Both the position numbers and the translations under genes were made by a program. The notes under the pieces were generated by a model. That model was not told where the DNA came from, did not search any database, and saw only the letters and a list, made by a program, of their open reading frames with translations. A stretch of 64,000 nt of DNA from Alkalimonas amylolytica (GTDB lineage Bacteria > Pseudomonadota > Gammaproteobacteria > Enterobacterales > Alteromonadaceae): NCBI RefSeq assembly GCF_900107845.1, contig NZ_FNRM01000003.1, positions 475,025 to 539,024 on the forward strand, given 5' to 3'. Below are positions 54,833 through 63,546 of the stretch, in pieces (the stretch's first letter is position 1; the number at the start of each line of letters is the position of its first letter).

Positions 54833-55148
54833 TTGCAAATGCTCCCCCCATACAGCTTGATGAAGCAGTGAGTCAAAGTTGCTAAAAACAGAATATTGAA
54901 CACCCTCGAACCACCAGCCACACCGATGAATTCTGCTTTGTAAACTGCCAATACAGAGCAACTGCGCTACCCAACATTCACACCGCAGCTGCACTTTCCC
55001 CTACTGGCCGCATGCCATAAATAGTACTTTTCCTAACCGGCGGCCAATACTCGTTCACTGCCACTCCAAAGGTACCAACCATAACCTAGCCCAAATAGTT
55101 TGGCACACAACATTTGACATGCAACCAAATAGTTGCATAATATAATCT
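54833..55148. other. Intergenic region before the arsR-like gene
   Basis: No gene seen in this 316-bp stretch. Its right end holds the promoter and operator of the ArsR-type gene. The rest is remnant-like sequence between the A+T-rich locus and ordinary chromosome; I find no integrase, direct repeat or tRNA fragment in it. Confidence 0.5.
55114..55143 (+). promoter_or_regulatory. Promoter with embedded ArsR-type operator
   Basis: A perfect TTGACA (55114-55119), 18 bp, then TAATAT (55138-55143). The whole spacer is a dyad TGCAAC-CAAATA-GTTGCA (55120-55137), an ideal place for a repressor. A similar CAAATAGTTTGGC lies just upstream. Transcription would start at about 55150, that is at the ATG of the downstream gene. 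Confidence 0.72.
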
Positions 55149-55469
55149 ATGACGTCAGACTCACACGACATTTTTAAAGCACTGGCCGATCCCTGTCGCC
55201 GCGAGCTGCTTGATCGCTTAACTGAAGAAAACGGCCAGACGCTGGGTTCGCTCTGTGAGCGCATGGCCATCAGTCGTCAGGGCGTCACGAAGCATCTGGC
55301 GCTGCTCGAGGCCGCCAATCTGGTAGTGGTGGTTTGGCGCGGCAGAGAAAAGCTGCATTACTTAAACCCAGAGCCAATCCAGCAGATCTATCAGCGTTGG
55401 CTTGGCAAGTTCGAACCGCAGCGACTGCAAGCGCTCGCCACCTTAAAACAAGCTCTGGAGGACAAATAA
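55149..55469 (+). CDS. ArsR family transcriptional regulator
   Basis: A 106-residue winged-helix protein: IFKALADPCRRELLDRLTEENG at the start (in two family segments), LCERMAISRQGVTKHLALLEAANLV as the recognition region and GREKLHYLNPEPIQQIYQRWL at the end. No CxC metal site is seen, so it belongs to the non-metal group often linked to SRPBCC genes. The -10 box ends five bases before the ATG, so the mRNA is probably leaderless. The next gene starts 1 bp after the stop. Confidence 0.92.
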   Translation: MTSDSHDIFKALADPCRRELLDRLTEENGQTLGSLCERMAISRQGVTKHLALLEAANLVVVVWRGREKLHYLNPEPIQQIYQRWLGKFEPQRLQALATLKQALEDK

Positions 55470-55470
55470 C

Positions 55471-55950
55471 ATGACCGCCACAAACTTTGTCTATGTCACC
55501 TATATCGATACCAGCCCAGAGCAACTATGGCAGGCACTGACCAGTGCTGAGTTTACCCGGCAGTACTGGGGGCAACGTGGTATTGAATCCAGCTGGCAAG
55601 TCGGGGCTGTGGTACAACTGCTGAAAGAAGACGGTTCACTGGATTGGTCTGGACAGGTGCTGGAAGCAGAGCCTCCAAGACGCTTGTGTTACACCTTTCA
55701 TCCTGCTACCGATGATGAGATGCCTGGTTACCAGGGACAAAGAGTAGACCTGACCCGGCCTGAACAACCATCCAGAGTGACTTTCGTGATAGAGCCATAC
55801 CTGGGCAAAGTAAAGCTGACCCTGACGCATGATCAGTTTGAACCGGGCAGTAAAGTGCTGCCGGGGGTGAGTAACGGCTGGCCAGTGATTCTTGCTGGTC
55901 TGAAATCGTTGCTGGAAGGCAACGCAGTGCTATTCCCCGATTGGCGCTAA
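55471..55950 (+). CDS. SRPBCC/AHSA1 domain protein, first copy
   Basis: A 159-residue protein of the AHSA1-like SRPBCC group: YVTYIDTSPEQLWQALTSAEF, RQYWGQRGIESSW, and the C-terminal SNGWPVILAGLKSLLEG. These bind hydrophobic ligands; the true Hsp90 activator role does not apply to most bacterial members. It is directly downstream of its probable regulator and upstream of a second copy. Confidence 0.9.
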   Translation: MTATNFVYVTYIDTSPEQLWQALTSAEFTRQYWGQRGIESSWQVGAVVQLLKEDGSLDWSGQVLEAEPPRRLCYTFHPATDDEMPGYQGQRVDLTRPEQPSRVTFVIEPYLGKVKLTLTHDQFEPGSKVLPGVSNGWPVILAGLKSLLEGNAVLFPDWR

Positions 55951-56001
55951 CGGCGACGAATGCCCCAAAACACAATCCACCCAATCACTACCGGAGGACC
56001 T

Positions 56002-56430
56002 ATGATCAACATTGAACAGATTCAGTACATCAAAGCACCCGCATCGCAGGTGTATCAGGCACTCACCACAGCGGCGGGTTTAGCCGCTATCTGGACAAAA
56101 GAGCTGACGTTTAGCGCCGAGCCTGGTGCCATCAATGAATTCCGGTTTGGTGATGAAACACCCACAAAAATGCAAATCACCGCCCTCACGCCAAATCAGC
56201 GTATGGACTGGCTTTGTCTGGATTCAGATCCTGAATGGATAGGTACCCGTGTTTGCTTTGAACTGCAAGAGAGCAATGGCAAAACCGCCGTCACTTTGCA
56301 GCATGCCGACTGGCGGGAACTCACCGACTTCTATCGGTTTTGTAACTACAACTGGGCCATCTTTCTACTGAGCCTGAAACAGTATTGCGAGTCTGGTACG
56401 GGCATTAATTTTCAGGCACGCAGCTTTTAA
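56002..56430 (+). CDS. SRPBCC/AHSA1 domain protein, second copy
   Basis: A 142-residue protein with INIEQIQYIKAPASQVYQAL, AAIWTKELTFSAEPG, and the C-terminal CNYNWAIFLLSLKQYCESG. I place the start at the ATG preceded by GGAGG; an upstream in-frame ATG at 55960 has no site. It probably shares the arsR-SRPBCC operon (51-bp gap) and is convergent with the WYL regulator. Confidence 0.88.
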   Translation: MINIEQIQYIKAPASQVYQALTTAAGLAAIWTKELTFSAEPGAINEFRFGDETPTKMQITALTPNQRMDWLCLDSDPEWIGTRVCFELQESNGKTAVTLQHADWRELTDFYRFCNYNWAIFLLSLKQYCESGTGINFQARSF

Positions 56431-56470
56431 CTACCGAGCCCTCGCAGCATAAACTATGCCTTACCACCAC

Positions 56471-57427
56471 TCACTGCGCCTGACCAGCCAGTCGCAGCAA
56501 ACGCTGCGCCTGCTTGTTAAGTGCTTGCCTGAGCTCCGGTGGCTCCAGAATGGTGAAATCAAACGGCAGTTGGCTCAGCCAGAGGGCGATGCAATCGCAG
56601 TTGTCGATTTGAAAGCTCAGCAGCAAACCACCGACCTGCGGTTTTAACAAGGAGGCGGTTAAACCAAGATGCTCAGCAGCCGTCGTTAAGTCGGTATGCA
56701 GCATGACTTTTACTGCTAAATTGCCAGGCATCTGATTCAGGCTGGCATTAAAATGCTCTGCCGCATTAAAGTTCGCTGGCCGGGTAAAGGTCTGCTCCAG
56801 CAATGTCAGTTGCTGAATACGATCCAGCCGGAAAATACGCAGATCCTGGCGTAAATGGCAGTAACCACTCAGGTACCAGTGCTGGCGGCGAAACAGCAAA
56901 CCATAGGGATCCACCCGCCGCTCTACCGGCTCGGTATGGTAGGACGCATAACGGATCTGCACCGCGCGCTGCTGCTCCAGCGCATCCAGCAACGGCGATA
57001 ATGGCAATCCCCGACTGGCTGGTGCAGGCTCCGGCAACATCAGATTGATGGTATCGGCAATCAGCCGGGTACGGGATTTCAACTTCGCAGGCATCACCCG
57101 TTCCAGTTTCGCCTGCACACTGCTGATAGCCGCTTCCGTCTCGGCCAGGTTTAACTTTTTCGCGGCCAACAAACCAAGTGATAACGCCAGGGTTTCTTCA
57201 TGGGTAAACATCATCGGCGGCAATTTGTAACCAGCCACCAGCATATAGCCGCCATCGCGCCCCAGCTCTGTGGTCACAGGTATGCCCAGTGCTTCCAGCG
57301 CCTGAATATAGCGCCGCACCGTGCGCTTATCCACACCAAGCTGCTGCGCTATCTCAGTGCCGTTTAAACGCGAATGCGATTGCAACAGTTCCAGCAAGGT
57401 CAGTACCCGCACCGTGGGGCCACTCAT
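56471..57427 (-). CDS. YafY-type HTH/WYL transcriptional regulator
   Basis: A 318-residue protein. The N-terminal HTH (RVLTLLELLQSHSRLNG, QLGVDKRTVRRYIQALEALG) is followed by a WYL domain (about 140-220; QIRYASYHTEPVERRVDPYG split, LLFRRQHWYLSGYCHLR, FRLDRIQQLTLLEQ) and a C-terminal WCX extension. WYL domains sense nucleic acids or nucleotides in the characterised cases. It is divergent from the glutathione S-transferase gene, which it may control. Confidence 0.9.
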   Translation of the reverse strand: MSGPTVRVLTLLELLQSHSRLNGTEIAQQLGVDKRTVRRYIQALEALGIPVTTELGRDGGYMLVAGYKLPPMMFTHEETLALSLGLLAAKKLNLAETEAAISSVQAKLERVMPAKLKSRTRLIADTINLMLPEPAPASRGLPLSPLLDALEQQRAVQIRYASYHTEPVERRVDPYGLLFRRQHWYLSGYCHLRQDLRIFRLDRIQQLTLLEQTFTRPANFNAAEHFNASLNQMPGNLAVKVMLHTDLTTAAEHLGLTASLLKPQVGGLLLSFQIDNCDCIALWLSQLPFDFTILEPPELRQALNKQAQRLLRLAGQAQ

Positions 57428-57658
57428 AACAGCTGCCTTTGTGTCATCCCATCCCCCAGTGCTTTGCTATGCTTTATGCACATAATCGCTCTGCTGTCTG
57501 CAAACGATCAAAGTGAAACTAAAAGTGCAACTATAGCCGAAAATTAGGACGTATTCTGCCCTAGATGAGTTGTACTCTTGGATCAGCGGAAAACCGCCAC
57601 ACTGCCAGGCCAGATCACTGACCAGGTGCAAAAGTTACCAGCAACAAGGAATACCACA

Positions 57659-58294
57659 ATGGCAATGCACGAATTAACCTTATACACCAACCCCAACTCC
57701 CGCGGCCGTATTGTCCGCTGGCTACTGGAAGAACTGGGAGTCCCTTACCAGGTGAAGCTACTGCAGTACGGTGGTGAAATGAAGTCCGCCGATTTTCTGG
57801 CGCTGAACCCAATGGGCAAAGTACCGGCACTGACCCACGGCAATGTGGTGGTCACCGAAGCCGCCGCCATCTGCGCTTACCTGGCCGATCACTTTGCCGA
57901 AAAACAACTGGCACCCGATCCACAAAGCCCGGAGCGCGCGGCCTACTATCGTTGGCTGTTCTTTGTTGCCGGGCCACTGGAAATGGCAACCAGCGCCAAA
58001 GCCTACGACTGGCGCATTGATGCCGACAATGCGCCGGCGGTGGGCTCTGGTTTCTATCAGGATACGATCAATACCCTGGAAACGGCGTTAGCCAATGGCC
58101 CCTACCTCTGTGGTGAACAGTTTACCGCCGCCGATGTCTATGTGGGCAGCCATATTATGTGGGGCTTGATGTTCAAAACCATCGAACCAAGGCCTGTTTT
58201 TACCGAGTACACAGCAAAGCTCGGCGCTCGTGCAGCGGCCATCCGGGCCAATGAACTGGATGATGCACTGCTGGAAAAAACTAGCCAGGGGTAA
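57659..58294 (+). CDS. Glutathione S-transferase family protein
   Basis: A 211-residue protein. The thioredoxin-like N domain (LTLYTNPNSRGRIVRWLLEE, LNPMGKVPALTHGNVVVTEA) carries the cis-Pro and the glutathione-binding TEA motif (Thr-Glu-Ala), and the helical C domain includes FTAADVYVGSHIMWG. The catalytic residue is probably Ser/Asn near residue 12-14. AAGGA lies before the chosen ATG. An upstream open stretch from 57578 is non-conserved. Confidence 0.9.
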   Translation: MAMHELTLYTNPNSRGRIVRWLLEELGVPYQVKLLQYGGEMKSADFLALNPMGKVPALTHGNVVVTEAAAICAYLADHFAEKQLAPDPQSPERAAYYRWLFFVAGPLEMATSAKAYDWRIDADNAPAVGSGFYQDTINTLETALANGPYLCGEQFTAADVYVGSHIMWGLMFKTIEPRPVFTEYTAKLGARAAAIRANELDDALLEKTSQG

Positions 58295-58401
58295 GGCTGG
58301 CTGTTGCCATCAGTTCGGACGCACACAACCATACTGCCGGGGCTATCTGTATGCCCCGGCAGCTGCTTTGCGCGATCCCAGGTTAAATTAAGCTGAAGCG
58401 A

Positions 58402-58680
58402 CTAACGGATCAATCTGGCCAGGCATTGGCCAAAAGCTTCAGTCTCAGCCGAGCGGTCTTGCTCAGTGCCATCAGAGATAGACATTTCACCCGAAAGTTG
58501 TGGCGAACCACTGGTCGTATCCACAATGCCCATCACTTCAAAGGTGTAAACCTGGCCTTGCGGCAACAAGCTGGCACATTGTTCAATGGTATTCATTGCT
58601 GGCTGTGAAGCGGTAGCAACGCTGATAACAGCTACGGCAATTCCAGCAACAACAATAGCTAAAGCAATCAAAGTACGCAT
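58402..58680 (-). CDS. Small exported hypothetical protein
   Basis: A 92-residue protein with a signal peptide or anchor (LIALAIVVAGIAVAVISVATA) and a short mature part with two Cys residues (QCASLL and GQCLARL) that may form a disulfide. A strong GGAGGA site precedes the ATG. No family recognised. Confidence 0.7.
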   Translation of the reverse strand: MRTLIALAIVVAGIAVAVISVATASQPAMNTIEQCASLLPQGQVYTFEVMGIVDTTSGSPQLSGEMSISDGTEQDRSAETEAFGQCLARLIR

Positions 58681-58993
58681 AAATCCTCCAGTTCAATAAG
58701 GCACTATGCCTGATAGCGAATCGACTCCTTCAGGAAGCAGAAAACTCCCCAATACACTACCAGGATGTTTCTTTCCATCACTTCGCTGCAAGCAAGTTAG
58801 CCAGCAGCCACAAAAAGATCAACAACTTTTATCAGGCTGTAAAAAATAAGCTTTCTGCCTGAGGTTTAGCAAGCTGCCGTCCCCGAACCGGGTTCGCATG
58901 AACAACCATGCTGAGGTATACTGCTTCGCCAGCCATGGCTTTGGTGGCTGGTCATTTTGTTTATTAGCGAGACTAAGACAGTGGGGTTAGGCA
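58681..58993. other. Intergenic region between divergent genes
   Basis: No gene seen in 313 bp. It has a 13-bp perfect dyad CGAACC-G-GGTTCG (58884-58896) and a hairpin CCAGCCA/TGGCTGG (58929-58951) followed by TCATTTTG. Either could be a control site for the downstream periplasmic protein gene. Confidence 0.4.
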
Positions 58994-59881
58994 ATGAAGG
59001 AGCCAAAGGTGATACTCATAACGTATCTCTTTTTTGCGTTTAGTGCACTACCTACCATGGCACAAGAGCGGGCACAACATGAGGTGCATTCGCTGAATTG
59101 GGTGATTAATACCGCCCCTCCCTTTCATATTGTAAATGGCCCTCTGGCTGGCCAGGGAATTTGTGATGCGCTTATCAATGTCATTGATGCGCATCTACCT
59201 GAGCTTAACAGTGAGCGCTTGGTGCTACCACAGTCCCGCATTCGCAAACAATTTGAGCGCAAGGAAGATCAATGTTTTCCTTGCATGATTTATCGCCCGA
59301 TACCGGGCGATACCATTCAAAGCAAACCCACTCACTTTTATTACCCGCATGGCATTATCACGACCTCAGAAAAAGCGGAGGTTATCAAAAAGCGTCATGG
59401 TCATCCGGTTCGCCTAGCCAGTTTAATGAGCGACCGCGTCTTTCGATTTGGTTATCCTGATGGTCGCCATTACCCTGCGGTGCAGCATATTTTGGATAGC
59501 ACTGAGCAAAGCAGCACTACCAGAATTACTCATACCGGTGAAAATGCGACCGTAGCAATTCTCTCCATGATAAAAAAAGGTCGAATTGATTACACCCTTG
59601 AGTATCAAATTCTGCACAATTTTGAACTAGCCGAGCATGCCACTAGCAATTTGGTATTTTTGCCAGTTGCAGAAACCCAAGGCCAGCATGTGCTGGGTGC
59701 TGTCGGCTGTACCAATACGGAATGGGGCCAAGCGGCCATACAAAAAATCAATCAGGTGCTGCCTCAGGTACGGCAGCACCCGGAATTTTTGCAGGTGTTA
59801 GCGCTTTGGTTTAATGATGAACCGGAGTCCGCCCCATACTTTGAGTTATTGCGATCTCGTGTTTGGCAAACCACAGACTAA
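58994..59881 (+). CDS. Periplasmic solute-binding-like protein
   Basis: A 295-residue exported protein with a signal peptide (about 1-23). The layout (LNWVINTAPPFHIVNGPLAGQG in two segments, LVLPQSRIRKQFE, CFPCMIYRP, GRIDYTLEYQI) resembles an SBP_bac_3-derived family (I recall it as TIGR02285) of unknown function. The CFPC pair may form a disulfide. There is no transporter or signalling domain in the same gene or next to it. Confidence 0.75.
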   Translation: MKEPKVILITYLFFAFSALPTMAQERAQHEVHSLNWVINTAPPFHIVNGPLAGQGICDALINVIDAHLPELNSERLVLPQSRIRKQFERKEDQCFPCMIYRPIPGDTIQSKPTHFYYPHGIITTSEKAEVIKKRHGHPVRLASLMSDRVFRFGYPDGRHYPAVQHILDSTEQSSTTRITHTGENATVAILSMIKKGRIDYTLEYQILHNFELAEHATSNLVFLPVAETQGQHVLGAVGCTNTEWGQAAIQKINQVLPQVRQHPEFLQVLALWFNDEPESAPYFELLRSRVWQTTD

Positions 59882-59894
59882 ACCAGCAGCTGCC

Positions 59895-60464
59895 CTACAT
59901 AGCAGCGAACTCCATTAATAATCCCAGATGCTGTTGATAACCAAGCTCACTATAAGCGGCTGATGCCGGGTTCATAAAGCCATGTTGCCATACTGTGCTG
60001 CTGGCTTGAACACCCGGCAGCTGTGACAAAGCAGCACAGGCTGCGCGAACATCCAACTGCGGCTCACTGGCACCGAAAATAACGTGTACCGGTGCGCCGG
60101 GGCTAAGCGTAAGGTAGGGCTGAATCTGCCCCGGATAAAACAATACGGCTTGTTGTACCAGGCTGGCATCCGGCTTAGCCAACGCACGCCAGAGCGCACT
60201 GGCACCGGCGCTAAAACCAATGGCAACTGCCAAGGGATCCGTGTATTCGGTTAACGTCTGCCGCACCAGGCTGGCATAATGATCATGGCCACAACATTCG
60301 GTGTAGGCCTGATACGCTTGCTGCTCATCGCTGAACGACTGCGGCTGCCCCTGATAAGGGTCCAGCACATGGATGCTGCATTCGGACACCGCCAGATCCT
60401 GCAACAGCTGCCGCAGCCCCTGGCACTGGCCAAAAATATCGCTGACAATCAATAGTTTTTGCAT
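59895..60464 (-). CDS. Dienelactone hydrolase-like alpha/beta hydrolase
   Basis: A 189-residue small hydrolase: LLIVSDIFGQCQGLRQLL, the nucleophile elbow AIGFSAGASALWRAL (Ser in GFSAG) and the late His in WQHGFMNPASAAY. I choose MQKLLIVSDIFG because that is where homology would start; an open region of 38 codons upstream looks non-coding. The substrate is not predictable. Convergent with the preceding gene. Confidence 0.8.
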   Translation of the reverse strand: MQKLLIVSDIFGQCQGLRQLLQDLAVSECSIHVLDPYQGQPQSFSDEQQAYQAYTECCGHDHYASLVRQTLTEYTDPLAVAIGFSAGASALWRALAKPDASLVQQAVLFYPGQIQPYLTLSPGAPVHVIFGASEPQLDVRAACAALSQLPGVQASSTVWQHGFMNPASAAYSELGYQQHLGLLMEFAAM

Positions 60465-60658
60465 CGTATTCAATCGGTAGCTGTAAGGATCACTTTTCGC
60501 AAAAGTCTTCCATGTTGCTATGGTAAAAGCAAGCCAAAGCATGTTTCTGAACCTCGGAAAAAAATAGGCACTCATCAATTCACACCCGCTTCACAGCTTC
60601 CCCCTTATGCTGCCCCCTTTCAAACCAACAGCTGACTATTTAGCGTAGGAGCCCGTGC

Positions 60659-61612
60659 ATGAACCTCATCAAAATCAGAACATCACTACTCACCATAGCT
60701 GGAGTGGCCGCGGCCTTGGCTGCTGCCTGGTACAGTGTATTTGGCTTAAAACCTTATACCGTTACGCCCACACAGATTGCTGAGCGATACAGCTATTCGA
60801 TGATTCAGCCAATGACCATGCAGTTAGAGTCCACAGACAACACTCATTTCAGCTTTAGCTATCGCAGCTTTGACGGGGCTGTGGTCAATGGCCAGCTCCG
60901 CTATCCGTTGCCGCTTTCAGACAGCAGTAAGCCGTTACCCGTTTTGATTGGCGCTCATGCCATGGGGCGCTCCCAGGTGCGTTGGTGGCAAGACAGTTAT
61001 AATGGCCGTCCTACCCTGGAGAGTACCGACCAGATCACCGCTATGGCACTAGCCAATGGCTATGCTGTCGTCACCATTGATGCCCGTAACCATGGCGAGC
61101 GGAAAGATCCGTCGAACGGCATCGCTGAAATTATAAGAAATTTGCATTGGTGGGGTAAACGCGAACCCTACGAGGCTATGTTAATTGATACCGTTCGAGA
61201 TCATAGGGTATTACTGGACTTGCTAACAGAGCTTCCGCAGTTTGACCCCAATAATATCAACATTGCTGGTTACAGTATGGGAGCACACATCAGCTTGCTG
61301 TTGGCAGGAAGCGATGCACGCATCAACCGGGTTCTGGCTATAGTACCACCGCATATCAACAACACCACAGCCATAGTGGCGCCAAAAAATATGCTGGCAG
61401 GGCTGGCCGATAATCCTATCTGGCTACTCAGTGCAAACCAGGATGAATACGCCAGCAAAAAGCAGAACAGCCACTTGTTTGCCGCCTTTCCGAGCCCCGA
61501 TAAAAAACACATTACCTTTGACGGCGGCCACCTGTTACCGGCAAGCTATGTGCAGACTCTTGATGACTGGTTCAGACATGATGACAGCGCCACTCAGCGT
61601 ATTACTGATTGA
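60659..61612 (+). CDS. Membrane-anchored or exported alpha/beta hydrolase
   Basis: A 317-residue protein with an N-terminal hydrophobic segment (SLLTIAGVAAALAAAWYS, about 9-26). The hydrolase core has VLIGAHAMGRSQ, VTIDARNHGERKDPS, the nucleophile elbow IAGYSMGAHISLLLAG and the His in ITFDGGHLLPASY. The next gene, a response regulator, begins inside its last 35 bp, so the hydrolase and the two-component pair are translationally linked. Confidence 0.85.
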   Translation: MNLIKIRTSLLTIAGVAAALAAAWYSVFGLKPYTVTPTQIAERYSYSMIQPMTMQLESTDNTHFSFSYRSFDGAVVNGQLRYPLPLSDSSKPLPVLIGAHAMGRSQVRWWQDSYNGRPTLESTDQITAMALANGYAVVTIDARNHGERKDPSNGIAEIIRNLHWWGKREPYEAMLIDTVRDHRVLLDLLTELPQFDPNNINIAGYSMGAHISLLLAGSDARINRVLAIVPPHINNTTAIVAPKNMLAGLADNPIWLLSANQDEYASKKQNSHLFAAFPSPDKKHITFDGGHLLPASYVQTLDDWFRHDDSATQRITD

Positions 61613-62270
61613 AGACAACAGCAGCATCAGCGCCAATATTGCCGATTATTTTAGCCAGCATGGCGCTGTGCTGGATTTTGCCGTACAAGGCCAACAGGGG
61701 CTGCAGCTGGCCTTACAGCATTACTACGATGTGGTGGTGTTGGATTTGATGCTACCAGTCATGGACGGGCTGACGCTGTGCAAAGCACTACGCAGTCAGG
61801 CCAATCGCCATATACCGGTATTGATGCTTACGGCCCGTGATACCCTGGATGACAAGCTGCATGGCTTTGCCTGTGGTGCTGATGACTACCTGAGCAAACC
61901 CTTTGCCCTGCCCGAGCTATGGGCTCGCTGTCAAGCACTGACCCGCCGACCGCTGCCACCGGCATATCAGGTGCGTGTGGGTGAGCTACTGCTCAATAAG
62001 CAAAGTCGTCAAATCAGCCGGCAGGGGCAATTGCTGCAGCTTAAACCCATTGCCTGGCAAATCCTGTGTTTGCTGATCGAGGCGTATCCCAGGCCAATGA
62101 GCCGAACTGAGCTTTGTCGCCGGATCTGGGGGGATGAGCCTACCGAGTCGGATGCTTTGCGATCGCACTTGTATCAATTGCGCAAGGTGTTGGATCAGCC
62201 TTTTCCAAAGCCGATGCTTAAAACCCTGCATGGAGTTGGTTTTGCCCTGGAGCTAAGCAGCGATGATTAA
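61578..62270 (+). CDS. OmpR-family response regulator
   Basis: A 230-residue regulator. The receiver has Glu12-Asp13, phospho-acceptor Asp56 in VVVLDLMLPVMDG, and Lys in LSKPFALPEL. The C-terminal winged helix ends with RSHLYQLRKVLDQPF and TLHGVGFAL. Tandem ATG codons lie at 61578 and 61581, within the hydrolase gene in another frame. It resembles QseB/PmrA-type regulators. It overlaps its kinase gene by 8 bp. Confidence 0.93.
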   Translation: MMTAPLSVLLIEDNSSISANIADYFSQHGAVLDFAVQGQQGLQLALQHYYDVVVLDLMLPVMDGLTLCKALRSQANRHIPVLMLTARDTLDDKLHGFACGADDYLSKPFALPELWARCQALTRRPLPPAYQVRVGELLLNKQSRQISRQGQLLQLKPIAWQILCLLIEAYPRPMSRTELCRRIWGDEPTESDALRSHLYQLRKVLDQPFPKPMLKTLHGVGFALELSSDD

Positions 62271-63546
62271 AAAGCACTCGATACACCGGCGCATGCTGGC
62301 TGCTTTTGCACTAACTACCCTGCTAATCGCGCTGCTGTTTAGCCTCACCACCTTCTTGTTTGCTTACCACATCGAAGATCGCTTTTTTACTGGCCAGCTC
62401 ATTGATGAAGCCAAACGGGCGGAGCAACAACTGACAGCAGGTAGCTCCCCCGAACCGCAGCTTGCTTACATTCGCTACTACAGCAACGCGACCGCTTTGC
62501 CATCCGAGTTGCAAAGCGTGATACAAAGCCAGCCTAACCGCACCGAATTTAGCGGCCAGGAGCAGCGGCACTATCATTTACAGCGCCTGTCCCAGGGCTA
62601 CTTGCTGGCAGAAGTGAGCCAGCATTTGATGGTGCGTGAGCTTCGCCCCTTGATGCTGAAATTCCTGCTGGTACTGCTGCTGACCACCTTGCTGCTTAGC
62701 TCAGGCCTGGCCTGGCTGATTGGCCGCCAGCTGCTTAGCCCACTGCAACAACTCACCGCCTTGCTTGACAATACGTCCCATTCATCGCTGCCTGCAGAAT
62801 TTGCCGCCCGCTTTAAGCCCAATGAAATTGGCCAACTGGCAACAGCATTGGAGCAAAGTTGGGCCCGAACCAATGCCTTTATCGAGCGAGAGCAGTTGTT
62901 TACCCGTGATCTGTCGCATGAACTGCGAACGCCAGTCACCATCAGTCAGGGGGCACTTAGCTTACTGACAGCGACAGCCTTGAAGAAAGATCAACGGGAA
63001 CTGGTCGGCCGAATAGAAGCCGCCCAACAACAAATAGCGCAGTCGATGGACACTTTACTGGAACTGGCCCGTGAGCCACAGCCAGAGCCGGGTCGCAGCA
63101 TGCTGCTGCCGATGGTTGAGCAGAGCATCTTGCAGCAACACAGTCGGCTTGCCGGCAAAGATATTGAACTGGAGCTGGCCATTCCTGACACTAGCGAGAT
63201 TGCCATGGCCGAGGCCCCTCTGTTGATTTTGCTGAATAATCTGCTGGCCAATGCCTTTAGTTACACCCATAGCGGCAGCATCCACATTAGCTACCAGAAC
63301 CAGCAGCTTATCGTGAAGGACAGCGGCCACGGCATTCCGGCAGCGTTACAATCGCAGCTATTTAGCCCCGGCACCAAAGGCCCAACGAGTCAGGGCCTGG
63401 GTATGGGCTTATCCATTGTCAGCCGCTTGTGTGAGAAATGGCAGCTGCAGTACAGCATCGAAAGCTCTGCTACCGGCACCTGTGTACGAATTACTTTTCC
63501 ATTATCCCAACAACTGTACCACCCCAATGCCCAGCACCAGGGTTAG
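62263..63546 (+). CDS. Sensor histidine kinase
   Basis: A 427-residue inner-membrane kinase. Transmembrane helices lie at about 12-32 and 130-152, with a periplasmic loop of about 95 residues between. A HAMP-like linker precedes the dimerisation box LSHELRTPVTI (His219). The ATPase boxes are LLNNLLANAFSYTHSG (N), VKDSGHGIP (G1) and GLGMGLSIVSRL (G2). It is the cognate kinase of the overlapping regulator. Its 3' end overlaps a convergent gene by 45 bp. Confidence 0.93.
   Translation: MIKKHSIHRRMLAAFALTTLLIALLFSLTTFLFAYHIEDRFFTGQLIDEAKRAEQQLTAGSSPEPQLAYIRYYSNATALPSELQSVIQSQPNRTEFSGQEQRHYHLQRLSQGYLLAEVSQHLMVRELRPLMLKFLLVLLLTTLLLSSGLAWLIGRQLLSPLQQLTALLDNTSHSSLPAEFAARFKPNEIGQLATALEQSWARTNAFIEREQLFTRDLSHELRTPVTISQGALSLLTATALKKDQRELVGRIEAAQQQIAQSMDTLLELAREPQPEPGRSMLLPMVEQSILQQHSRLAGKDIELELAIPDTSEIAMAEAPLLILLNNLLANAFSYTHSGSIHISYQNQQLIVKDSGHGIPAALQSQLFSPGTKGPTSQGLGMGLSIVSRLCEKWQLQYSIESSATGTCVRITFPLSQQLYHPNAQHQG

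Noticed and set aside
47956-55148. Integrative element with attachment sites around the A+T-rich locus
   Set aside because: No integrase, transposase, flanking tRNA or direct repeat could be seen at either boundary.
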